DNA of 64,000 nt from Micromonospora sp. M71_S20 (GCF_003664255.1 NZ_RCCV01000004.1:62001-126000); one strand, 5' to 3'; shown: positions 18,146 through 28,669, counted from the first letter of the stretch. Made by a program: numbers and translations. Notes: generated from the sequence alone by a model not told the origin.

Positions 18146-19108
18146 GTGAGTAGAGGCGAGAACGTGAGACTGATCCGGCGAATTTCCGCCACCGGAGCAA
18201 CGATGATTGCCGTCGGTGCCGTAGCGCTCTCGAGCGCGACCCCGGCGCTCGCCGCGCCTGGGGATGCCAGCGCCCGTGGCGTCGTGGTCGACCTGTCCGC
18301 AGCAGTGGCCGGTGTTCCGGTGGTCGCGGCCGACGTGGTCATCGGCAGCGCGACCGCACCGGCCGGCGGCGGCACGGACACCGAGACCGCTCTGGCGATC
18401 ACCATTCCCGGCGCCCTCGGCGTGACAGCCTCGGGCACGGTGGTCGAGGTGAGCGCCACCCGGGGCGAGACGGCCTCGTCGGCCAACGCCGAGATCGCCG
18501 ACCTGGCCCTGGCCGTCCTCGGTACCCCCGTCATCGACGCCGACGTGATCACCGCGGCGGTCAACTGCCCGCAGACCGGCGCACAGACGGCGGACACCAC
18601 GTTCACGGGCCTGGAACTGTTCGGCGAGCCGGTGGACCTGGTGCCGAACACTCCCGGCGTCACGGCGAGTGCCGCGGTCACGGTCCCGGGGTTGACCGGT
18701 GCCGCGCTGAACGCGACGCTGACCAACGTCGAAACCGTCACCGACGACGGCGCCGTCGCCATCGCTGTGCAGGCGACCCTCCGGTTGACCGGCACTGTGG
18801 TCGGAGGGCCGCTGCTGGACATCCCCGTCGGCACCGTCATCCTGGCCGAGGCGCGCTGCGAGCGTCCGCTCGGCCCGTCGCCGACCCCGACGCCGACGCA
18901 GCCCACCCCGTCACCGACCCAGCCGACCGCGCCCCCCACGGATGACCCGACCCAGCCACCCACGGCCAGCCCCAGCCCGGTCCTTCCCGTGACCGGCGAC
19001 GACACGACCCGGTTGTGGTGGCTGTTCGCCATCGGCGCCGCCATGGTGACCGTCGGCGGCAGCGCCTCGGTGCTGCTGCGTCGGAGCAGAGCGGCGCATG
19101 ACGCGTGA
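18146..19108 (+). CDS. Secreted LPXTG-anchored surface protein
   Basis: 320 residues. Start GTG 18146 has GGGAGGG 6 bases upstream. The signal peptide covers ~35 residues (two arginines, then ATGATMIAVGAVALSS, cleavage likely after PALA). The body is an Ala/Val/Thr-rich beta domain (ARGVVVDLSAAVAGVPVVAA, then a second similar block) resembling the choice-of-anchor P group of actinobacterial surface proteins. A Pro/Thr/Ser linker (PTPTPTQPTPSPTQP) leads to LPVTG, a hydrophobic helix and RRSR. It is attached to peptidoglycan by sortase after cleavage at LPVTG. Function beyond surface display is unknown. A strong terminator-like hairpin follows the stop. Confidence 0.85.
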   Translation: MSRGENVRLIRRISATGATMIAVGAVALSSATPALAAPGDASARGVVVDLSAAVAGVPVVAADVVIGSATAPAGGGTDTETALAITIPGALGVTASGTVVEVSATRGETASSANAEIADLALAVLGTPVIDADVITAAVNCPQTGAQTADTTFTGLELFGEPVDLVPNTPGVTASAAVTVPGLTGAALNATLTNVETVTDDGAVAIAVQATLRLTGTVVGGPLLDIPVGTVILAEARCERPLGPSPTPTPTQPTPSPTQPTAPPTDDPTQPPTASPSPVLPVTGDDTTRLWWLFAIGAAMVTVGGSASVLLRRSRAAHDA

Positions 19109-19131
19109 CGTCAGCACCCTGACGTAGGTCA

Positions 19132-19171
19132 CCGCGGGGGGTTCCGGCCGGTCGGCCGGAACCCCCCGCGG
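19132..19171 (+). terminator. 18-bp perfect hairpin after LPXTG gene
   Basis: 19132-19149 pairs perfectly with 19154-19171 around the loop GGTC. There is no T-tract, which is common for actinobacterial terminators. It lies 24 bp after the stop of the LPXTG gene. Confidence 0.75.
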
Positions 19172-19470
19172 CTGATGTCGGCACCTACCCGGGAAGTATC
19201 TTGGAAACAGTAAAATTCGCGCTCCATTGGCATCGCAGGATGAGGGATCGGAACACCTCACCGCCCTTGCTGCTCAGTCAATCGAGATGCAGCTAATTGA
19301 AGACCACACCCGGTAGCAAGACCCACAAGGTGCCTTTATCGACTCGCCGCAGGAGCTTCATTGGGTATCATGCGGTCCGCCCATCTCCAGGAATTCAGAG
19401 TTAAGTAGACGGGCCTCGAGCGTCGAATAAAAGCTGCCCCGCCAATGGCGCCCTGCCAAGGCGATAACAC
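19172..19470. other. Intergenic region without a gene
   Basis: Lower-GC spacer (for example around 19200-19330). No ORF with coding character or family resemblance on either strand; nothing recognisable. Confidence 0.4.
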
Positions 19471-19617
19471 TTAAATGCTGAGGGCGACTACCAGCAGTGC
19501 GAGGGCTCCGGTCAGCAGGGTGATCCCCTCGAGCAGCGCGTAGGGCCGCCACTGGTCGGTGTACCAAGTCGTGACGGACGGTGGGTGGGGCAGGTTCGTT
19601 CCTGGCGGCCGGGACAT
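19471..19617 (-). CDS. Possible 48-residue single-helix membrane protein
   Basis: ATG 19617 to TAA 19471. The short Pro-rich N-terminus (MSRPPGTNLPHPPSV) is followed by WYTDQWRPYALLEG and one hydrophobic helix ITLLTGALALLVVALSI at the very end. No clear ribosome binding site. It could equally be the surviving tail of a larger membrane protein gene, since 19618-19760 is open in the same direction. Confidence 0.35.
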   Translation of the reverse strand: MSRPPGTNLPHPPSVTTWYTDQWRPYALLEGITLLTGALALLVVALSI

Positions 19618-19831
19618 CGCCCGGGAGTTGAGCCCGGGCGGCCCTCCGGAGGGTTGGGGGAGGAGGGGCGGAGAGCCGCCCGGGCGTGGAGGCCGAATGG
19701 CCTCTCATTTCTATAGGCGATGCGCAGGCGATCCACATTACATAGATGCGTCACGCTCAATCGCCTCGGAAGGTAACGCCTCGGCTACCGAATGTTCCGG
19801 CGTGTTCCTCCTGCGCGCTGGAGAAATTCTC

Positions 19832-21400
19832 TAACTTGATCTTTAACCTGCGACGGTTGGTCGGTGACCCCGACTGATCATGGGGACAGCCCTTGGTTGA
19901 TCATTCTTCTTGTCCAGGGAAGATGATCAATAGCCAAGGGCTGTCTCGGTGATCAGTGTGCATGATCCTTATCCGGTTGGTGGCGTCGGGGAGCTGGGCA
20001 GGTTCCGGCGGGAGTTCTACGGCTGCTTGACCGTGCGGGCGGATGCGTTGTTCGAGGTGGCCGACGCGGTGTTGTGCGCCGATGGGCCGGTGCGGTCGTT
20101 GGTGGAGTTGTCGCTGGTGGGTGAGCACCGCCGCGGCCACGGCGCGTTGTACGAGGCCCTCGCGTGTGGATGGCTGGACATCGACCGGCTGCGCACCGCC
20201 CTGGCCGTGGTGCCGCTGCCACGAGCGGCTGACGGCCGGCTCGTGCTGGCGGTGGGCATCACCTGCTGGTTGCGGCCGGACGCGCGTACCTCGCCGCAGC
20301 GCGTCCTGTGTCACACCTACGGTCGGGGCAAGGACCAGACCATCATGGTCCCGGGCTGGCCTTACTCGATGGTGGTGGCCCTGGAGTCGGGCCGTAGCTC
20401 GTGGACCGCGCCGTTGGACGCGGTGCGGTTGGCGCCCGGTGATGACGCGGCGGCAGTCACGGCCGGGCAGGTGCGAGACATCGTGCAGCGGCTGGTCGCG
20501 GCCGGCCAGTGGCGGCCCGGCGACCTGGACATCCTGGTCGTGGCCGACGCTGGCTACGACGCGCCTCGGCCGGCGTTCCTCCTGCGTGATCTGCCCGTGC
20601 AGGTCCTCGCGCGGATGCGCTCGGACCGGGTACTACGCCGCGCGGTGCCACCCCGGCAGCCGGGCACGATCGGCCGGCCACCCCGCCACGGCGGCGAGTT
20701 CGCCTTCGCTGCCCCGGCCACCTGGGGCGAACCTGACGCGGCCACGATGACCGACACCCGCCTCTACGGCATCGCGCGAGCCCGAGCCTGGGACCGGTTG
20801 CACCCACGGTTGACCCACCGATCCGCCTGGGTCGACGCGGCCAAGGTATTACCGGTCATCGAGGGAACGGTCATCCGCCTGGAGGTCGAGCACCTGTCCA
20901 GCGGCGCGACCCCGAAGCCGGTATGGCTGTGGTGGTCCGGCGTCGACGCCACCGCCGGCGATGTCGATCGGCTCTGGCAGACGTTCCTACGTCGCTTCGA
21001 CATCGAGCACACGTTCCGCCTGTTCAAGTAGACCCTCGGCTGGACCTGCCCGAAGATCCGCACCCCGCAGGCCGCCGACCGATGGACCTGGCTGATCCTG
21101 GCCGCCTACACGCAACTGCGTCTGGCCCGCGCCCTGGCCGTCGATCTGCGCAGGCCCTGGGAGAAACCAGCACCACCACAGCGTCTGTCACCCGCCCGCG
21201 TCCGCCGAGGTTTTCGGCACCTCCGAGCCAAAGCCACCTGCCCGGCCGGCGCACCGAAAGCATCCCGGCCAGGACCAGGACGGCCAGTCGGCCGCCGCAA
21301 CAGCCACCCCACCCCACGCCACGACGTCCACACCACATCCGGCGCGACCAGCCCCTCGACAGGCAAGGCGAAAACGAAACCGAAGACGTCGAAGTGTTCG
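19832..21400 (+). mobile_element. Insertion sequence with amber-mutated transposase
   Basis: The element begins near CTAACTTGATCTTTAACCT (19833); the same end sequence recurs at 35568. Between the end and the transposase start lies a large inverted repeat (GACAGCCCTTGG at 19885 against CCAAGGGCTGTC at 19934-19945, with GATCAT/ATGATC pairs inside), giving a stable hairpin over the translation start region. The right end is blurred by another element joined at ~21390. Confidence 0.7.
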
Positions 21401-21415
21401 CGTCGGCCGTGGTAG
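19949..21415 (+). pseudogene. Transposase gene with premature amber stop
   Basis: Starts GTG 19949 (MISVHDPYPVGG). DDE-type transposase with DILVVADAGYD holding one acidic residue and RFDIEHTFRLFK the glutamate; family with LCHTYGRGKD and PGWPYSMVVALE. At 21029-21031 the frame reads FRLFK-TAG-TLGWTCPKIRTP. Related proteins read FKQTLGW here, so CAG has probably become TAG. After the stop the frame continues for about 127 more codons (ADRWTWLILAAYTQLRLARAL, then a GRP-rich tail) to TAG 21413. Without suppression the protein lacks its C-terminal quarter. A more decayed relative lies at 36655-37424. Confidence 0.8.
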
Positions 21416-22260
21416 CGGGCCAGGATCCGCCAGTTCTTGAGGTGGCCGATGACGTGCTCGACTCGGATGCGCTGTGACGAGTGCCGTTTTCGAGCCGCGT
21501 CGTGTGCGGCGATGACGCTCGGCGGCAGCGACTTCTGGCCTTTCCGCGGTTTGGGCCTTGGGATGATCACCGCGCCGGCGGTGTCTGTACCGAGTCCTTG
21601 GTAGCCGGCGTCGGCGAGGACCTGAACCCCGATCGGCGTGTGGAGAAGCAGGTCGACGAGGCCTGCGGTCCGTGCCTGGGTGAGGTCGTGCATCGAGCCC
21701 GGCCGGGTCTCGCCGCAGAAAAGCAGCCGACCGGCCGGATCGCAGATCACCAGGGCTTCCATCGTGTTCAGCCGGGCCTTGCCGGATACGAAACGGTTCC
21801 GGCCCGCCCGGCCCTCGACCGGTCGGCGGACTCGTACCTCGGTGGCGTCCATCAACGCCTGCGGGTGGTGGCCCAGGTAGGCCACCACGTCCGCGAGGGT
21901 GCGTAGCCTGACTCCGTCGGGTACCCGGCAACCCCGCTCGGCCAGCAGCGGCCGTACCTCGGCGACACTGCGGGTGACCGTCGAGCGGTGCACTCCGAAC
22001 CAGGCGGCCACCACGTCATGGGTCAACCCGTGCCGTAGATGCACCAGCGTGGCCAACAGGCGATCCTTGAACGCGAACCGGTGTTTCGCTCCAGCGCCAA
22101 TCTCACGCCGACGCGTCCGCGCGGCAAGCCGATCGCGGTGCCGGGCCTGCCAGCGCGGCGCCAGCTCCACAACCAGGCCCTCGATCACCAGCCGGGACAG
22201 CCCCGTCATCCGACGATTCATCATGATCGCAGCACCAACCATGACAGGAACAACGATCAT
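21106..22260 (-). CDS. IS5-like (DDE_Tnp_4) transposase with chimeric C-terminus
   Basis: 384 codons; the real start is probably one of the ATGs at 22221 or 22209. N-terminal helix-turn-helix (FAFKDRLLATLVHLRHGLTHDVVAAWFGVHRSTVTRSV). The DDE core shows ALMDATEVRVRRP, SGKARLNTMEALVICDPAGR, LADAGYQGLG and RIRVEHVIGHLKNWRI (E). Homology ends about HGRREHFD (~21392). The remaining ~95 codons are antisense to the neighbouring transposase pseudogene, so the natural C-terminus has been cut off by the junction of the two elements. The catalytic residues are present; activity is doubtful. Confidence 0.8.
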   Translation of the reverse strand: MIVVPVMVGAAIMMNRRMTGLSRLVIEGLVVELAPRWQARHRDRLAARTRRREIGAGAKHRFAFKDRLLATLVHLRHGLTHDVVAAWFGVHRSTVTRSVAEVRPLLAERGCRVPDGVRLRTLADVVAYLGHHPQALMDATEVRVRRPVEGRAGRNRFVSGKARLNTMEALVICDPAGRLLFCGETRPGSMHDLTQARTAGLVDLLLHTPIGVQVLADAGYQGLGTDTAGAVIIPRPKPRKGQKSLPPSVIAAHDAARKRHSSQRIRVEHVIGHLKNWRILARYHGRREHFDVFGFVFALPVEGLVAPDVVWTSWRGVGWLLRRPTGRPGPGRDAFGAPAGQVALARRCRKPRRTRAGDRRCGGAGFSQGLRRSTARARARRSCV

Positions 22261-22689
22261 GGATACCTAAAGATCCGCAACCGTGCACGAGGTCGTTAGA
22301 TAGGTTCGTGTCCTGTTTGGACGGCGTAGCGACGAATGACGTCTGGTCCGTATTGGACAGTCATGTGTCTCGTTTCCTGCTGCCGCTATGTGTTGTAGAT
22401 CATACCGGGCTGAGTGCTGATGCGGTGCTGGCCAGAGGAAGGGACAAGCCCGGCCTGTGAGGGGCCGGGCGAGCCGTGGTCAGGATGGCAGTGAGGGTGG
22501 GCGCTTGTGCTGTCGGAGCAGGTGCGTGGCGAGGACAGTGAAGTAGCTGAACCCGATGGTGATGCTGACTCACCGGACTACAACCTCCTCGCCCAAAGCG
22601 CGGACGACGCGGGTGCCGACGGGCACTTCGACCTCGGCCTCACCGCCATGCTCGACAGCTTCACCCGCCTTACCAGATAGAGACATAAA
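22261..22689. other. Intergenic region with gene tail and hairpin
   Basis: On the minus strand 22485-22562 reads TIGFSYFTVLATHLLRQHK and ends RPPSLPS-stop; it looks like the C-terminus of a lost protein. Just beyond its stop a hairpin (GCCCGGCC 22448-22455 with GGCCGGGC 22463-22470) could be its terminator. No complete gene. Confidence 0.35.
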
Positions 22690-22905
22690 TGCGTTCGTCG
22701 TTGCGGCTGGCCTCCGCGATATCGAGTGGGAACACAACCGCAAACGCCGGTCCTCGCAACGGATTGCGGTCAAGCACACCCATCTCGGAACTGCGATGGT
22801 GGCGCGTCCTGCAACGCTTCACCCGGCCGCCGCGAACTCCTCCCCGAGACCATCAACGCCATCGTCGGCTTGGTCTCCGACAAGTCCGCCGGACTCACCT
22901 GGTAA
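22690..22905 (+). pseudogene. Frameshifted IS5-type transposase tail
   Basis: Pieces in two or three frames spell the end of an IS5-type transposase: IEWEHNRKRRSSQRIAVKHT, then ELRWWRVLQRFT in the next frame, then RELLPETINAIVGLVSDK and GLTW-stop. The acidic residue of the RIAVEH motif is changed to K. A dead fragment; no ends visible. Confidence 0.7.
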
Positions 22906-22997
22906 CCCCAGGTCACGCACCATCAACTACTGCGCACGAGGGGTCGTCAGGGTGGAGGGCTTTTCGTTGGCCTGTGGCGGCGGACCGTACGATCGCG

Positions 22998-24044
22998 TCA
23001 AGGAGTCGGTGGCGCTTGACGGGCGTGGGTGAAGTCCGGGGCGATAGCCGTTCTGTGGACGAGGTCGTCCCGAATCGCGGCGTAGGCGTGCACCAGCGTG
23101 TGGATCACTGTTCCGGCCAGGCCGGGGTGGTCGTCGTAGCCGCTGGGCAGCGTGACCTTCGTAGGCCGACCGCCGCCGCGTGTGCCACACACCGTGACCG
23201 GACCGATGTGCGGGAACTCGGCTGCGGTAATCTCGAGTCTCCCCTCCGTGCCGTCGATGATCAGAGAGAACCCCGCACCCGATGCCGCGCCTCCACGGTG
23301 GTGGACGGATAGGACCGCCCCGCCCGCCACGGTGCCCGAGATCGCGATCTGGTCCTCGGCGGTCATCGGAACGACCTGCCCGGTGCGCCCGAGGGGAACC
23401 TGGCGGCGCCGGGTCGCGGTCGTAGCAACCACGTCCTGAAGCTCGCCGACGACCATCGACACCAGGTCGATCGCGTGTCCGAACGCGATGGTCAGCATCG
23501 TGGCCCCGAGCTTGCGGTCGAGCGTGTAGACCATGTTCGGAGACACCGGAGTGCCCCATTCGGTCGAAGACGCCACGACGGTCGCGGAGAGCACTTCCCC
23601 CACGAATCCTTCGGACACGAGGTCGGCCAGCCAGCGGAAGGTAGGCGAGGAGCGTCCCTGAAGACCGACGAAGGTGCGCGTCGTCCCGGCGGCACGCGCC
23701 ATCTCCTCGGCCTCGCGCAGGTCGACGGCGAGCGGCCATTCGGAGAGCACCGGCACTCCCGCCTTCAGCACGGGCAACACGAGTTCGCGATGCTGAGGCA
23801 CTTTGACGGCGACGACAACGAGGTCGACGTTCTCGTCGCTGGCGAGCTGCTCGACCGATGTGTACGCGGGTACGCCATACGCCGCTCCTGCGGCCTGGGC
23901 CGAGGCTTCGGAGCTCGCCGCCAGCGCGCGAAGCTCGATCCCGTCGACGGCGCTCAGCGCGGGCAGGTGGGCCCCGGCCGCCCAGCCTCCCGTGGCGCTC
24001 AGGCCGACGATGCCGACGCCGATCGGCTGACGGGGCTCAGGCAC
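22998..24044 (-). CDS. Gfo/Idh/MocA-family oxidoreductase
   Basis: 348 residues, standard length. The N-terminal Rossmann domain has [21 protein letters not shown] and [36 protein letters not shown] corresponds to the EKP-type catalytic segment but with EWP instead of EKP, as in Gal80-like members. The C-terminal alpha/beta domain follows ([21 protein letters not shown] with the substrate-site His, and [19 protein letters not shown]). Probably an NAD(P)-dependent sugar or polyol dehydrogenase or related regulator; substrate unknown. The last residues are rich in Pro. It overlaps the ester cyclase gene by 8 bases. Confidence 0.88.
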   Translation of the reverse strand: MPEPRQPIGVGIVGLSATGGWAAGAHLPALSAVDGIELRALAASSEASAQAAGAAYGVPAYTSVEQLASDENVDLVVVAVKVPQHRELVLPVLKAGVPVLSEWPLAVDLREAEEMARAAGTTRTFVGLQGRSSPTFRWLADLVSEGFVGEVLSATVVASSTEWGTPVSPNMVYTLDRKLGATMLTIAFGHAIDLVSMVVGELQDVVATTATRRRQVPLGRTGQVVPMTAEDQIAISGTVAGGAVLSVHHRGGAASGAGFSLIIDGTEGRLEITAAEFPHIGPVTVCGTRGGGRPTKVTLPSGYDDHPGLAGTVIHTLVHAYAAIRDDLVHRTAIAPDFTHARQAPPTP

Positions 24045-24432
24045 CGAGCTGCCGCCTCAGGGTCTCGGCGTCGTGCAGGGCCGTCATGTGCACGAACCGC
24101 CCGTCACGAACCTGATGATAGATGGCGTACTCGACGATCTCGAACGAGGCGCCGGTGGGAGCCACGCCGAGCCACTCCTTGGCGGGCGTGCCCGTGTTGG
24201 TCAGACGGGCGGCCAGGCGATCACCATCGACCGCGATCTCCCGGGGCTCCCAGCGGAAGTCCGGGACCGCGTCGACGATGCCGTTCAGCACAGCTATGAC
24301 CTGGTCCCGCGTGCCCGGCTCGCCATTCAGGGTGGTCTCGTCGTTGATGAACTCGTCCATGCGGTGGATCTCGTGGGCGTTGAGCGCCCCGATGTAGCGC
24401 AGGTAGAACTCGCGCAGGTCGGTGTCGGACAT
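24037..24432 (-). CDS. SnoaL-like ester cyclase family protein
   Basis: 131 residues, NTF2-like fold: helical start ([27 protein letters not shown]), then [41 protein letters not shown] and [35 protein letters not shown]. This matches the 'ester cyclase' group related to polyketide cyclase SnoaL. Many members are not cyclases and the substrate cannot be told. Co-transcribed with the oxidoreductase (overlapping start). Confidence 0.8.
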   Translation of the reverse strand: MSDTDLREFYLRYIGALNAHEIHRMDEFINDETTLNGEPGTRDQVIAVLNGIVDAVPDFRWEPREIAVDGDRLAARLTNTGTPAKEWLGVAPTGASFEIVEYAIYHQVRDGRFVHMTALHDAETLRRQLGA

Positions 24433-24539
24433 GATCCCCTTCTTCGGCCCCCGGAACTTCTGTCCCGAACGGTACCGAAGTTTGGCCGCACCGTCACGGC
24501 CCTCATGCGAGGAGAATGTCTCACCGAGGGGTGCGGTCG

Positions 24540-25121
24540 CTACGCAGGCCAGCCGAGCAACGCCGTGTCGACGATCTCATCGAGCGCGGAAGGACCGAGG
24601 CCGTTGGCGGCCTGCACCGCGATGCCGAAACCCATCGTCATGACGAACCGGGCAAGACGTCGAGGGTCGGCGTCGCGCGGAAGATCACCCTCGTTGACGG
24701 CGCGCCGGAAGCGCTCCTCAAGGCGGCCCCCCGCGTCGTTGCGCCAGTCGACAAGCAGGTCGTGGACCGCCCGGCTCTCGTCGCTCGACGCCAGCGCACC
24801 CTGCACGGTCAGGCATCCCGGGGGGCCGCCGGGAGGGGTCGTGGTGCAGACCGCTCCGCGGAGGAACGCCAAGGTCACAGCCCGTGCGGTGGGCTCCTCC
24901 AGTGCGCGCGTGACGTAGGCGGCCGGCCCCGCGCCGTAGCGCTGGAGGGCCTTGCGAAACAACTGCTCCTTGTTGCCGAAGGCCGCATACATGCTCGTCT
25001 TGGTGATCCCCATGGCGCCGGTCAGTTCAGCGAGGCTCGCACCTTCGTAACCTCGCGCCCAGAACACCCGCATCGCGCGTTCCAGCGCCTGGTCGATGTC
25101 GAATCCTCGAGGCCGACCCAT
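24540..25121 (-). CDS. TetR-family transcriptional repressor
   Basis: 193 residues from ATG 25121 ([10 protein letters not shown]), preferred over ATG 25145 because TAGGG lies 5 bases upstream. N-terminal helix-turn-helix ([31 protein letters not shown]). The ligand-binding part contains [21 protein letters not shown] and [17 protein letters not shown]. The group with GCLTVQGA is common in regulators next to oxidoreductases. It is divergent from the aldo/keto reductase gene, and repeated GTACC/CGGTAC boxes lie between them, so it probably controls that promoter and its own. Confidence 0.9.
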   Translation of the reverse strand: MGRPRGFDIDQALERAMRVFWARGYEGASLAELTGAMGITKTSMYAAFGNKEQLFRKALQRYGAGPAAYVTRALEEPTARAVTLAFLRGAVCTTTPPGGPPGCLTVQGALASSDESRAVHDLLVDWRNDAGGRLEERFRRAVNEGDLPRDADPRRLARFVMTMGFGIAVQAANGLGPSALDEIVDTALLGWPA

Positions 25122-25153
25122 GACGGCCCTACGGGAGTCACCCATGCCACAAG

Positions 25154-25268
25154 CGTACCCCTCGGTACAGATCTCCGCTGACCAGCAGTTTCATCCTACT
25201 CAGGTGGCCAACGCAGTTCAGTACCGATCGGTCTTGATGTGCTACGGTTCTGCACCGACCGGTACTTA
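25154..25268. promoter_or_regulatory. Candidate TetR operators
   Basis: Three related partial palindromes lie between the divergent genes: CGTACCCCTCGGTAC at 25154-25168, GTACCGATCGGTC at 25221-25233 and GCACCGACCGGTAC at 25252-25265. The shared core GTACCG-CGGTAC suggests a dimeric TetR operator. The last two straddle the probable promoter of the aldo/keto reductase. Another GAACGGTACCG lies at 24468, upstream of the ester cyclase. Confidence 0.55.
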
Positions 25269-25292
25269 ACTAATGGGAAGGGAAGTCGCGCC

Positions 25293-26264
<972 letters not shown>

Positions 26265-26370
26265 ACGAAGACGTACCATCACGCACGCCGCGGGTCGGCA
26301 TCCGGGCGACGAGTGCAGCAGCACGCCCCTTCAGCCCGGACTGCGAGGTGCGGGGGAGTGTGGATCTAAC

Positions 26371-27983
26371 GGCTCTGTCTCACATTCGGTGGTGACGGAC
26401 GGTGCTGGTTAGCTGAGCAGGATGCGGTGTCGCAGGAGGGCGAAGCCTGCGCGCCCGTACATCTGTCGCTTGATCAGTTTGGTCTTGGTGTTGACGCCTT
26501 CGGTGCCGCCGTTGTGGAACGGGTGGGTCAGGGCGGCGTTCACGGCGTCGCGGTCGAGGCCGAGGCCGCGGGTGAAAGTGTGCAGGTGGGGAAGATCCGT
26601 GGCCTTGACCTCGACGATCCACGCGGTGAGACGGTCGTCGTTGCCGTTTGCGGGCGTGAGAAGCGCGGCGAACGAGCCGATGAAGCCGGCCAGCGCGGTC
26701 ATCTCCGGGCAGGCTCCGGTGAGAGCATCGACGAGCGTCCGCTGATGCTCGGTGAGCTGGTCAGGTGCGGTCAGGAGGTAGCGGGTCAGACGCCTGGGCG
26801 ATAGAGCGGGGCGGTCGGCTTCGACTCGGCCCTGGGTGATGTAGCGGTAGAGCAGGTTGAGGCTGCCGGTGTAGCCCAGTTCCCTGATCTCGGCGAGGAG
26901 TTGGGTGGCGCCGACGGCGGGGTCTTGTTCCCGGCGGCGTCGCAGGTGCTCACGGTAGGGGTCAACGAGGGTAGGCCGGTACTGCGGTGCGCGGACCAGG
27001 CGTTGCGGTTCGCTGATCCGGGCGTAGCGTTTGACGGTGTTGAGGCCGAGGTTGAGCCGGCGGGCGCATTCGAGCAGGCCGACGCCCTTGTCGAGCAGGT
27101 CGTGGACCTGCTGCCATCGCTGCCGGGTGGTCACGGCCCGGATCCCTTCCTGCGGCGGCAGATCGGTGGCGGCCCAGCATGAGCTGTGCGCGGTGACCTC
27201 TTTGCGGACGGCCTCGGCGAGGTTGTGCCACAGGTGCCAGCGGTCGGCGACCTGCACCGCCTGGGGTAGGGCGCGGCGGACTGCTTCGGCGTAGGCGCCG
27301 GAGGAGTCCCGGCACACCACCTCGACACCGGGATGCTCACGCAGCCACCCCTCCAGGGTCGCGGCCTTGCGGTCGGGCAGCACATCGATCCGCTGGCGGG
27401 TGACCGCGTCGATCAGGACGGTGGCGTAACGACGACGCCGGCACAGCGCGAAGTCGTCCACGCCGAGCACCCGGGGCACCCGCCGCTCGGGCAACGGCAG
27501 GCGCAGCAGCGCCCGCAGGGCGGTGTGCCGGGACACGACCACCGCCAGGGCCGACAACAGCCGCGCGCCGGCGCGGCCGGCCACCTGCCGCACCACCGCA
27601 CCGACCTGGAAGGCCAGCCGAGGCGTGCGGCGCTGGTAGCGGTTCAGGACCCCGGGCAGCTGTTCCCGGAACGTTCGACGGCAGCCCTGGGTCGGGCACA
27701 CCAGCCGACGTACGCGTACCCGGAGCACCACCGGCCGGGCATCGACCGGCACGTCCGCGAGGGTCCGCTGGTGGTACCCATGTACCCGACCCGACAACGC
27801 CCTGCAGCCCGGACAGGCCGACGGCCCTTCGGGAGTCCGAGCCCACACCAGGATCCGTTCGCCCTCGTCCGCCACGTCGTCGATCACCAGCGGCAGCAGC
27901 CCCGAGAACACGACCTTCGAAAGATCATCGATCTTACACACACGGTCTCAACGACATCGACTACCTTCGGTCACCACCGAATG
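26371..27983 (-). mobile_element. ISL3-family element with truncated right end
   Basis: Left end GGCTCTGTCTCACATTCGGT at 26371. At the other side only the inner part GTCACCACCGAATG (27970-27983) remains and the outer 12 bases are missing, replaced by unrelated sequence with an IS5-type remnant. The transposase gene is whole but the element cannot move from these ends. The left end is also the end of the small element at 37425. Confidence 0.85.
26409..27941 (-). CDS. ISL3-family transposase
   Basis: 510 residues, full length. The N-terminal zinc-ribbon has CPGCRALSGRVHGYHQRTL and CPTQGCRRTF; then a helix-turn-helix and the DDE_Tnp_ISL3 core with RVLGVDDFALCRRRRYATVLID (D), EVVCRDSSGAYAEAVRRALP (D) and the final acidic residue near HPFHNGGTEGVNTKTKLIKRQ (E). 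The ending FALLRHRILLS is typical. It could act in trans on the MITE-like element at 37425-37641. Confidence 0.95.
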   Translation of the reverse strand: MCKIDDLSKVVFSGLLPLVIDDVADEGERILVWARTPEGPSACPGCRALSGRVHGYHQRTLADVPVDARPVVLRVRVRRLVCPTQGCRRTFREQLPGVLNRYQRRTPRLAFQVGAVVRQVAGRAGARLLSALAVVVSRHTALRALLRLPLPERRVPRVLGVDDFALCRRRRYATVLIDAVTRQRIDVLPDRKAATLEGWLREHPGVEVVCRDSSGAYAEAVRRALPQAVQVADRWHLWHNLAEAVRKEVTAHSSCWAATDLPPQEGIRAVTTRQRWQQVHDLLDKGVGLLECARRLNLGLNTVKRYARISEPQRLVRAPQYRPTLVDPYREHLRRRREQDPAVGATQLLAEIRELGYTGSLNLLYRYITQGRVEADRPALSPRRLTRYLLTAPDQLTEHQRTLVDALTGACPEMTALAGFIGSFAALLTPANGNDDRLTAWIVEVKATDLPHLHTFTRGLGLDRDAVNAALTHPFHNGGTEGVNTKTKLIKRQMYGRAGFALLRHRILLS

Positions 27984-28089
27984 GGCCGATTTCAACGTGG
28001 GGCAGCCCGTGTCGCTGCCGGACGTGCTCGCCAACATGAACAAGTGCTTCGTCGACAAGATTTCGCTGGCACGCGGTCGACGCGGACGC

Positions 28090-28370
28090 CCGCCAGCGCA
28101 CCGATGAGTTGTTCGCCGACTGCGCCTACGACTCTGACAAGTACCGCGTGAAGGCAGTAGGCGGCAGGGGCATCCGCCTGCGCATCGCCCGCCGCGGCCA
28201 GCCCCCACGGCTCCGGCTTGGGCGTGTTCCGGTGGGTGGTCGAGCGGACGATTGCCTGGTACCGCGGGATGCGACGACTACGCATCTGCTGGGAACGCCG
28301 GACGACATTCCTGACGCCTTCCTCGGCCTCGCCACCTGCACCACCGGCGCGTCGAAATGGTCTCGTGCTG
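28090..28370 (+). pseudogene. Frameshifted IS5-type transposase remnant
   Basis: Frame one reads LFADCAYDSDKYRVKAVGG, RGIRLRIARRG; after one shift at about 28200 the next frame reads SHGSGLGVFRWVVERTIAWY and GMRRLRICWERR. These are consecutive motifs of IS5-like transposases, including the terminal catalytic E. The N-terminal part is missing or scrambled. Dead. Confidence 0.75.
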
Positions 28371-28606
28371 TCGGGACGGCTGCGTTGCGGTTTCGGCGTG
28401 CTGCGGTGGTGGTTGCGGTAGGCGGCGAAGCGCGGAAGGTCCTCGGCCTGCCCGAGGAAGAGTGGAGTTGCTACGTACCCGTCGTGGAACGCGCCGTCCG
28501 CGAGGCGGACGTCATGGAGGACGGCGACATCGCGGCCGTGTGGCGCGCCACCGTCGCCGTGGCCGCGAGGCGTGATTGACCTGGTCCGCCATAGCCGTGC
28601 GGCAGA
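28371..28606 (+). other. Possible gene fragment of unknown type
   Basis: The frame ending at 28579 reads ARKVLGLPEEEWSCYVPVVE and VREADVMEDGDIAAVW, followed by a stop. It has host-like codon use but no start of its own; the upstream part is the IS5 remnant. Perhaps the end of a gene cut by that element. Confidence 0.3.
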
Positions 28607-28645
28607 GCGAAGGGGAGGCCGGTAACGCCTCGGCCTCCCCTTCGC
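28607..28645 (-). terminator. 15-bp perfect hairpin after DUF4394 gene
   Basis: 28607-28621 pairs with 28631-28645 around a 9-base loop. It lies 25 bp beyond the stop of the minus-strand secreted protein gene. It may also end transcripts from the other side. Confidence 0.75.
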
Positions 28646-28669
28646 CCGCTATGTGTGTGTCGCCGAGGT

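Noticed and set aside
26371..27983. Active autonomous ISL3 element
   Set aside because: The right terminal repeat lacks its outer 12 bases, although the transposase is whole.
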